Assembly: GCA_934630985.1 (NCBI GenBank)
Contig: CAKTXO010000022.1
Span: 1-19,528, forward strand
Source: an uncultured Oscillospiraceae bacterium
Lineage (GTDB): Bacteria > Bacillota > Clostridia > Oscillospirales > Oscillospiraceae
Reading direction: 5' to 3'
Length of the DNA: 19,528 nucleotides
The notes under the pieces were generated by a model, which was not told where the DNA came from, searched no databases, and saw only the letters and a program-made list of their open reading frames with translations. A program made the translations under genes and the position numbers. Positions 15,254 through 19,528 of this stretch are shown here, piece by piece (the first letter of the stretch is position 1; each line of letters opens with the position of its first letter).

Positions 15254-15322
15254 ACTTTACCACAAAATCCTCCCAGACGCAAGAAACCCGCTGTTGCGTC
15301 CCCGGAAAAAAAGCGTTAAAAT
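15254..15322. promoter_or_regulatory. Divergent promoter pair with both -35 boxes in one inverted repeat
   Basis: Plus strand: TTGCGT (15294-15299), 17-base spacer, TAAAAT (15317-15322), toward the peptidase gene. Minus strand: TTGCGT (15282-15277), 17-base spacer, TAAAGT (15259-15254), toward the XRE gene. The two -35 boxes are the arms of a perfect inverted repeat, GACGCAA (15276-15282) and TTGCGTC (15294-15300), separated by 11 bases. A dimeric regulator on this dyad would cover both -35 boxes. The XRE protein is the obvious candidate, by inference. Confidence 0.65.
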
Positions 15323-15351
15323 AGGGAAAAACATCTCAAAGGAGATTTCCC

Positions 15352-16065
15352 ATGGCCGAAGCCCAACGCACCGTGCTGCTTTCCGGGATGCCACTCGCCT
15401 ACACCCTGGAGCGAAAAAACGTGAAAAATCTGAATCTGCGGATTTATCCGGACGGCAGCGTCCGGGTTTCCGCCAACCGCCGGGTGCCCATCCGGGAAAT
15501 CGAAGCTTTTTTGATCGGCCACGAGGATTTTATCCGGAAGGCACAGAGCCGATTCCGGGAGCGGCCTCAGGCGGCGCCTCTGGAATACGTCACCGGGGAA
15601 CGGCTTTCCTTCCTGGGGAAGGCTCTGGAATTGCAGGTGGTTTCCGGAGAGCGGGAGGCCGTGGCCTTGGAAAATGGGAAGCTGGTGCTGAGGCTGAAAA
15701 ATCCGGAGGATTTTGCCCGGCGGGAAAGGCTGGTGCGCCGGTTCTGGGATGCCCAGTGTCAGGCGGTGTTTCCGGAGATTCTCCGGGAATGCTATCCCCT
15801 GTTTCAGGACTTGGGGGTGCCCTACCCTACCCTTCGGATTCGGTCAATGAAGTCCCGGTGGGGCTCCTGCCTGCCGGGCAAGGGGGGCATCACCCTGAGC
15901 AAGCAGCTGCTGGCCGCGCCCCGGGAGTGCATTGAATATGTGGTGGTGCACGAATATTGCCATTTTCTCCATCCCAACCACGGCAAGGGCTTCTACGCTT
16001 TGCTTGCCGACCGGATGCCGGACTGGAAGGAGCGGAAAATACGGCTCAACGGCGGTGGGCGTTAG
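15352..16065 (+). CDS. YgjP-like (DUF45, M48-type) zinc metallopeptidase
   Basis: A 237-residue protein of the YgjP/DUF45 family, cytoplasmic as no signal peptide is visible. The N-terminal part has LERKNVKNLNLRIYPDGSVRV (18-38) and PIREIEAFL. The core has RIRSMKSRWGSC (162-173) and then the zinc motif VVHEYCHFLHPNHGKGFY with His200, Glu201 and His204, plus His210 in the usual follow-up position. The family is thought to be a gluzincin-type protease; in vivo substrates are largely unknown. AAAGGAG at 15338-15344 precedes ATG 15352. Stop is TAG, showing that TAG terminates here. It is divergent from the XRE/zinc-ribbon gene and probably shares control with it. Confidence 0.92.
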   Translation: MAEAQRTVLLSGMPLAYTLERKNVKNLNLRIYPDGSVRVSANRRVPIREIEAFLIGHEDFIRKAQSRFRERPQAAPLEYVTGERLSFLGKALELQVVSGEREAVALENGKLVLRLKNPEDFARRERLVRRFWDAQCQAVFPEILRECYPLFQDLGVPYPTLRIRSMKSRWGSCLPGKGGITLSKQLLAAPRECIEYVVVHEYCHFLHPNHGKGFYALLADRMPDWKERKIRLNGGGR

Positions 16066-16452
16066 GCGCAATGCCCGATTCTCTCGAACCCCGCAAAAAA
16101 CGCACTGGTGCGGGAGCACCCCCGGCTCCCTTGTGTAAAGGGAGCTGTCATGGCCGTCTCACGCAAGGCCATGACTGAGGGATTGTCAGAGTGGGCAAGT
16201 TCTGATCCCCTCAGCCCCAGTGTGCGCACTGGGGCAGCTCCCCTTGGTCAGCAAGGGGAGCCTTTGCGCTTCGCCGGTAGTTCCCGGAACATCCGGTGGG
16301 ATTGTGACTTGAGGGAATCCCTGGAAGGAGCCACACCAGTGTGCACAATGGTGTGGCAATAACACGCGTTTATTTCAGCGCAGAAAAAGCGGGCGGCCAA
16401 TGGCCGCCCCTACATTTAGGAATTAAAAAGTTCTGAAAAACCAGAAAATAAA
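16066..16452. repeat. Intergenic palindrome cluster
   Basis: This 387-base gap has no convincing gene but is full of hairpins: GCTCCCTT/AAGGGAGC (16125-16132 with 16138-16145), GTCATGGCC/GGCCATGAC (16147-16155 with 16167-16175), GCCCCAGTG/CACTGGGGC (16214-16222 with 16227-16235), GCTCCCCTT/AAGGGGAGC (16237-16245 with 16253-16261) and GCCACACCA/TGGTGTGGC (16330-16338 with 16349-16357). The third has the TGCG loop of the REP-like copy at 14599-14616, and the fifth shares the TGGTGTGGCAAT end of copy 1. GCTCCC hairpins occur twice in near-identical form. It looks like a composite of dispersed palindromic repeats, not a CRISPR, since spacing and unit length vary. Confidence 0.72.
16384..16409 (-). 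terminator. Intrinsic terminator of the patB-UPF0597 operon
   Basis: On the minus strand GGGCGGCC (16409-16402) pairs with GGCCGCCC (16398-16391) around an ATT loop. It is followed by GC and TTTTT (complement of 16388-16384). It lies 43 bases after the UPF0597 stop codon. Confidence 0.82.
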
Positions 16453-17733
16453 TCAATTTTTTGTGGACTTCTCTTCCAGAATATCCAGAATGGTCTTCTC
16501 GGTGCCCACCATGCCGGGGGAGGCAATGCGACCCATGTTGCCCATGGTTTCCTCAGGGGTGGCTCCGCCGATGCCGTGGATCGGCGCAATGGACACCCCC
16601 GCCAGAGCCATGTCCACCGCCTGCCAGGCGGCGTCCACCGCCACCACGCCCTTCATGGTGCAGCCCTGGTTGCCGCCGTCGCAGATCATGCCGGTGATGC
16701 TGCCAGCCAGATTGTTGATGACCCGGGTCATGGCGTTTACGTCCCCGCCCCGCAGAAGGGTCAGGCCGCAGGCCATCCCCGTTCCGGCGGCAATGGCGCA
16801 GCCGCAAAAGGCGGAAAGTCTGCCGGAATATTCCTTGATGTACATGCACACAAGAAAGCTCAGGGCTGTAGCCCTCAGAAGCCTTTCCTCGGAGTAACCC
16901 TCCACCCGGTAGGCGGCGTACAGAGGCAGGGTGGCGATAATGCCGTGAGCCCCGGAGCCGGTGATGCTCATGGCAGGCTCGGGAAGCCCCAGCACCCTCG
17001 CCTCAATGGCGGCGTTGCAAAGCAAGGAAGCGGTTTTCCGGGAATCGGCGGACACCACTTCCCCGCCGTTGGCGTTCAGCAGATACCGGGCGAAGGTGGT
17101 TTTCGGGCTGTTCAGCCCCGCCTCGAAGAGAGCAAGGTTGGTGGTAAAGGCCTGACGGATAAAAGCCAGCTCCTCCGCAGGGACGGCCTCGGCGTAGTCC
17201 ACCAGCTGCGCCAGGGTATACCGGTGAATCACCGGAGGTTCCTCCCCTGCCGCCTCGGCCGCAGTTTCCTTTTCCCAGACGGAAACTCCGTTTTCCGTGA
17301 TTTTCACGATATTCGTGTGGCTGTCCCGGATGGTGACAGCGGCACTGCCCTGGTCAGTCTCCACCGTGGCCTCGATGAAAATCCGGCTGGTGATCTCCTG
17401 AAGCTCCACGGTAATCAGTCCATTTTCCACCATTTTCCGGGCGGCTTCCGCCTGGGCTTCGGTAATGCCGTCCAGGCATTCCAGCCCCTTATCCGGGTCA
17501 GCCCCCACCGCCCCCAGGGCGGCGGCGTGGGCATTGCCCACCTGATCGCTTCCGGGAATCCCGCAGGTGAAGGCATTTTTGAACATGCCGCTGTTCAGCC
17601 GGAGGGTGACGCGGCGGATTTCCCCGGGAGCGTGGCGTCTGGCCGTAGCCGTGGCGAAGGCGATAGCCCCGGGCTCGGTGACTCCCAGCGCCGGGCGCAT
17701 ATCCTCCCGGATGAGCTTTGTCAATTCGTGCAT
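16453..17733 (-). CDS. UPF0597 / CyuA-like L-cysteine desulfidase or L-serine dehydratase family protein
   Basis: A 426-residue cytoplasmic protein of the family containing E. coli CyuA (YhaM) and archaeal L-cysteine desulfidase, which break cysteine to pyruvate, ammonia and sulfide with a [4Fe-4S] cluster. Family stretches: RPALGVTEPGAIAFATA (13-29), SGMFKNAFTCGIPGSDQVGN (48-67), DSHTNIV (137-143), ITGSGAHGIIATLPL (257-271). The cluster cysteines appear kept: Cys310/312 in SAFCGCAIAAGTG, Cys351 in MICDGGNQGC and Cys358. The usual GCTEP cysteine is Val18 here (codon GTC), a residue proposed to act as catalytic base in the archaeal enzyme. Substrate may therefore be serine or another amino acid. 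Its start lies 10 bases after the PatB-like stop, so the two are co-transcribed. GAGGG precedes ATG. Confidence 0.86.
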   Translation of the reverse strand: MHELTKLIREDMRPALGVTEPGAIAFATATARRHAPGEIRRVTLRLNSGMFKNAFTCGIPGSDQVGNAHAAALGAVGADPDKGLECLDGITEAQAEAARKMVENGLITVELQEITSRIFIEATVETDQGSAAVTIRDSHTNIVKITENGVSVWEKETAAEAAGEEPPVIHRYTLAQLVDYAEAVPAEELAFIRQAFTTNLALFEAGLNSPKTTFARYLLNANGGEVVSADSRKTASLLCNAAIEARVLGLPEPAMSITGSGAHGIIATLPLYAAYRVEGYSEERLLRATALSFLVCMYIKEYSGRLSAFCGCAIAAGTGMACGLTLLRGGDVNAMTRVINNLAGSITGMICDGGNQGCTMKGVVAVDAAWQAVDMALAGVSIAPIHGIGGATPEETMGNMGRIASPGMVGTEKTILDILEEKSTKN

Positions 17734-17743
17734 AGCGGCACCC

Positions 17744-18913
17744 TCACAGACTGTCCACGGCGGCTTTCAGCTGAGCCATGGCCTTTTCCAGGGTGGAGCG
17801 GGGGCAGGCGACGTTCAGCCGCATGAAGCCCGTGAGGCTCCGTCCGAAGGTGTAGCCCTCGTTCAGACCCAGTTTGGCCTTACGGATGAAGAAATCCCGC
17901 AGCTCCTCGTTGGTCATGCCCAGCGCCCGGCAGTCCAGCCACATCAGATAGGTTGCGTCCGGGCAGTTGGGCTTGATCTGGGGAATATTCTTGGCGCAGA
18001 AGTCCCGGACATAGTCAAAATTGGCGGAAAGGTAAGGAAGCAGCTGCTCCAGCCACTCTTCGCCCTCCCGGTAGGCCGCCTCCATGGCAACGCTGCTGAA
18101 GGCATTGTTCCGGTGGATATCCATTCCGCCCCAGAAGCTGTCGAAGGTCTTCTTCATTTCCGCGTTGGGGAAGATGGTGGTGCTGGCCTGAAGTCCCGCC
18201 AGATTGAAGGTTTTGGTGGCCGAGACGCAGGTGATGATGTGCCCGGCGATTTCCGGAGACAGGGTGGCCGTGGGGGTATGGTGCTTGCCGTGGAAAATCA
18301 GATCGGAGTGAATTTCATCGGAAACCAGCAGGGTGCCGTTTTCGATACACAGCTCTGCCATTTTCCGCAGCTCCTCCGGCTCCCAGACAATGCCCAGAGG
18401 GTTGTGGGGGTTGCACAGCAGGAAAATCCGGCAGTCCTTGACCTTGGCGGCGAAGTCCTCAAAATCAATGTGCCAATGGCCGTTTTCCTCCACCAGCTGA
18501 TTTTCCACCACGGTTCTGCCCCAGGCCTCGGTCACATCGTAAAACTCGGAGTACACCGGGGTCTGGATGAGCACCTTGTCCCCGTCATTGCTGAAGAGCT
18601 TGACGATGGCGGACAGAGCCGGCACCACGCCCAGGCTCCAGCTCATAAGGCTCACGTCCGGCTTCCAATGGTTGCGTCGAACCTCCCAGTCCTGGACGGC
18701 CTGGAAATAGCTGTCCGGCCGGGAGGTGTAGCCCCAGATGCCCTCCTGAGCCTTGGCGGCGCAGGCGTCGATGATAGGCTGGGCTGTGCGGAAATCCATA
18801 TCTGCCACCCACAGGGGAATCACGTCCGCCGTGCCGAACTTCTTAGTGCGCTCGTCGTACTTGGAAGAGCGGTTGCCGCTGCGGTCGATGACCTCGTCAA
18901 AATTGTATTGCAT
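17744..18913 (-). CDS. PatB/MalY-type C-S lyase (PLP-dependent cystathionine beta-lyase)
   Basis: A 389-residue class I/II aminotransferase-fold enzyme that cleaves C-S bonds of cystathionine, cysteine or related conjugates to pyruvate, ammonia and a thiol. With Met at 18913 as residue 1: YDERTKKFG and IPLWVADMDF at the start, GVVPALSAIV, CNPHNPLG with Asn168, SDEIHSDL with Asp199 (binds the pyridine nitrogen), and SATKTFNLAGL with Lys234 as PLP Schiff-base lysine. The frame is open 15 codons upstream to an ATG at 18958, but that ATG lies upstream of the -10 box, inside the promoter spacer. AAGGAAG six bases before 18913 gives the proper site, so the shorter start is chosen. It forms a two-gene operon with the UPF0597 gene. 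Confidence 0.93.
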   Translation of the reverse strand: MQYNFDEVIDRSGNRSSKYDERTKKFGTADVIPLWVADMDFRTAQPIIDACAAKAQEGIWGYTSRPDSYFQAVQDWEVRRNHWKPDVSLMSWSLGVVPALSAIVKLFSNDGDKVLIQTPVYSEFYDVTEAWGRTVVENQLVEENGHWHIDFEDFAAKVKDCRIFLLCNPHNPLGIVWEPEELRKMAELCIENGTLLVSDEIHSDLIFHGKHHTPTATLSPEIAGHIITCVSATKTFNLAGLQASTTIFPNAEMKKTFDSFWGGMDIHRNNAFSSVAMEAAYREGEEWLEQLLPYLSANFDYVRDFCAKNIPQIKPNCPDATYLMWLDCRALGMTNEELRDFFIRKAKLGLNEGYTFGRSLTGFMRLNVACPRSTLEKAMAQLKAAVDSL

Positions 18914-18946
18914 GGGAATCTTCCTTTCTGTGTCTGTTTTGGGGTC

Positions 18947-18975
18947 AGTATACTCCATTTCCCGGGAAATGTCCA
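18947..18975 (-). promoter_or_regulatory. Promoter of the patB-like operon with palindromic operator in the spacer
   Basis: On the minus strand TGGACA (18975-18970), exact 17-base spacer, TATACT (18952-18947); each box differs from consensus at one position. A perfect 14-bp palindrome, ATTTCCCGGGAAAT (18957-18970), fills most of the spacer and touches the -35 box. A transcript starting near 18940 would have a leader of about 27 bases carrying AAGGAAG. A protein bound to the palindrome would block polymerase or realign the boxes. The upstream PucR-like protein is the nearest candidate. Confidence 0.72.
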
Positions 18976-18979
18976 GTGT

Positions 18980-19528
18980 CTACCTCAGAAAGAAGTCCGA
19001 GCCCTTGTCCTCAAAGAGCAGCGCCGACACCCCCAGCAGCAGCTCGGCGTGGCAGGCCGGGTCGTCCAGGGGCAGGCCGAAATCGCTTTGCATCCGGCGA
19101 ATCCGGTAGAGCACCGTGTTCCGGTGGGTAAAAAGCACCTCGCAGGTCTTTTTCAGAGAGCGGCCGCAGGCCAGGTACCAGTACAGGGTCTCGCAGTAGC
19201 CGGTACCCTTTTCCCGGTCGTGGTCGGCCAGTGCCCGAAGAGGTAGGGAAATCAGATCCTCCCTGCCTTCCAGATTTTTCAGCATCAGAGGCACCCGAAG
19301 CCTGTCCACAGTGCACACGCTTTCGCCGTGATACCTTTCGTCTCCCATCAGCGCCAAAGCCTCCCGGGCGGTGCGGTAGTGGGCGGGCAGGTCGTAAAGG
19401 TCGCTCAGTCCCTCAGATACCGCGATTTTCAGCCGGAATTCCTGAGCCAGCGCCGAAAAATCCTCCTTTCCGGCAAGAAACAGAAACACGTCCCCCCGAT
19501 ATAGGAAGGGGTGAGACTGAGGAAATTG
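18980..19528 (-). CDS. PucR-family transcriptional regulator, C-terminal part (5' end outside window)
   Basis: The minus-strand frame is open to the window edge, so the N-terminus is missing; at least 182 residues are visible. The visible start FLYRGDVFLFLAGKEDF and the SEGLSDLYDLPAHYRTAREAL stretch fit the CdaR/GGDEF-like middle domain of PucR/CdaR regulators. The C-terminal part LADHDREKGTGYCETLYWYL, then ACGRSLKKTCEVLFTHRNTV, then LYRIRRMQSDFG is the PucR-type helix-turn-helix (HTH_30). Such proteins are usually activators of purine, amino-acid or organic-acid catabolism genes. The stop (TAG) is 66 bases before the PatB-like start, on the same strand. Control of that operon is therefore the likely role, though only by position. 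Confidence 0.88.
   Translation of the reverse strand, partial: QFPQSHPFLYRGDVFLFLAGKEDFSALAQEFRLKIAVSEGLSDLYDLPAHYRTAREALALMGDERYHGESVCTVDRLRVPLMLKNLEGREDLISLPLRALADHDREKGTGYCETLYWYLACGRSLKKTCEVLFTHRNTVLYRIRRMQSDFGLPLDDPACHAELLLGVSALLFEDKGSDFFLR

Noticed and set aside
16124..16261. Possible CRISPR array
   Set aside because: The palindromes differ in sequence, length and spacing, and there are no uniform spacers or cas genes.
16108..16362. Short open frames in the palindrome cluster
   Set aside because: Their sequence is made of repeat hairpins; no ribosome site or protein similarity is apparent.
18914..18958. Longer N-terminus of the C-S lyase starting at the upstream ATG
   Set aside because: That ATG lies in the promoter spacer upstream of the -10 box and has no ribosome site; the ATG at 18913 has AAGGAAG at good distance.
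17567..19246. 559-codon plus-strand open frame
   Set aside because: Runs opposite three well-supported minus-strand genes and shows no recognisable motif or start context.

Overview
The window is about 19.5 kb of GC-rich DNA, densely coding, with strong Shine-Dalgarno sites. The gene families and intergenic repeats suggest an anaerobic gut Firmicute of the class Clostridia, most likely Oscillospiraceae/Ruminococcaceae. That placement is inferred from gene content and style and was not tested by any search. TGA, TAA and TAG all serve as stop codons here.

Layout, left to right. (1) 1-1059: 3' part of a cation P-type ATPase, followed by two tandem hairpins. (2) 1141-3628: a decaying sugar or polyol locus. 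The left end of an IS1182-type element is fused in frame to the C-terminal stub of a LacI-type regulator. This is followed by an intact PfkB/ribokinase-like kinase and a Gfo/Idh/MocA oxidoreductase interrupted by an in-frame TAG. (3) 3995-12846: a seven-gene plus-strand operon. It encodes a complete Dpp/Opp-type peptide importer (lipoprotein binding protein, two permeases, one fused double ATPase), then a DUF917 protein, an M20 Sapep/PepV-like dipeptidase and an M29/NicX-like metalloprotein. Most gaps are only 9-14 bases, so uptake and breakdown of one class of peptide or modified amide is the natural reading. (4) 12931-14259, minus: a MATE exporter, converging on the operon at a shared terminator.

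(5) 14324-14630: two inverted copies of a small palindromic repeat flanking a 169-bp fold-back element with 23-bp terminal inverted repeats. (6) 14777-16065: a divergent pair, an XRE regulator with a zinc ribbon (minus) and a YgjP/DUF45 metallopeptidase (plus). Their promoters are arranged so that both -35 boxes lie inside one inverted repeat. (7) 16124-16357: a cluster of intergenic palindromes. (8) 16453-19528, minus: a UPF0597/CyuA-like protein and a PatB/MalY C-S lyase in a two-gene operon. Its promoter has a perfect palindrome in the spacer. Upstream lies the C-terminal part of a PucR-type regulator, cut by the window end. This group looks like a regulated module for breaking down sulfur amino acids or serine to pyruvate, ammonia and possibly sulfide.

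No tRNA, rRNA, CRISPR array, phage gene or complete transposase was seen. The least conventional items are the peptide-import/DUF917/M20/M29 cassette, the fused ATPase with an altered switch histidine, the IS-regulator chimera, and the two architecturally neat promoter-operators.
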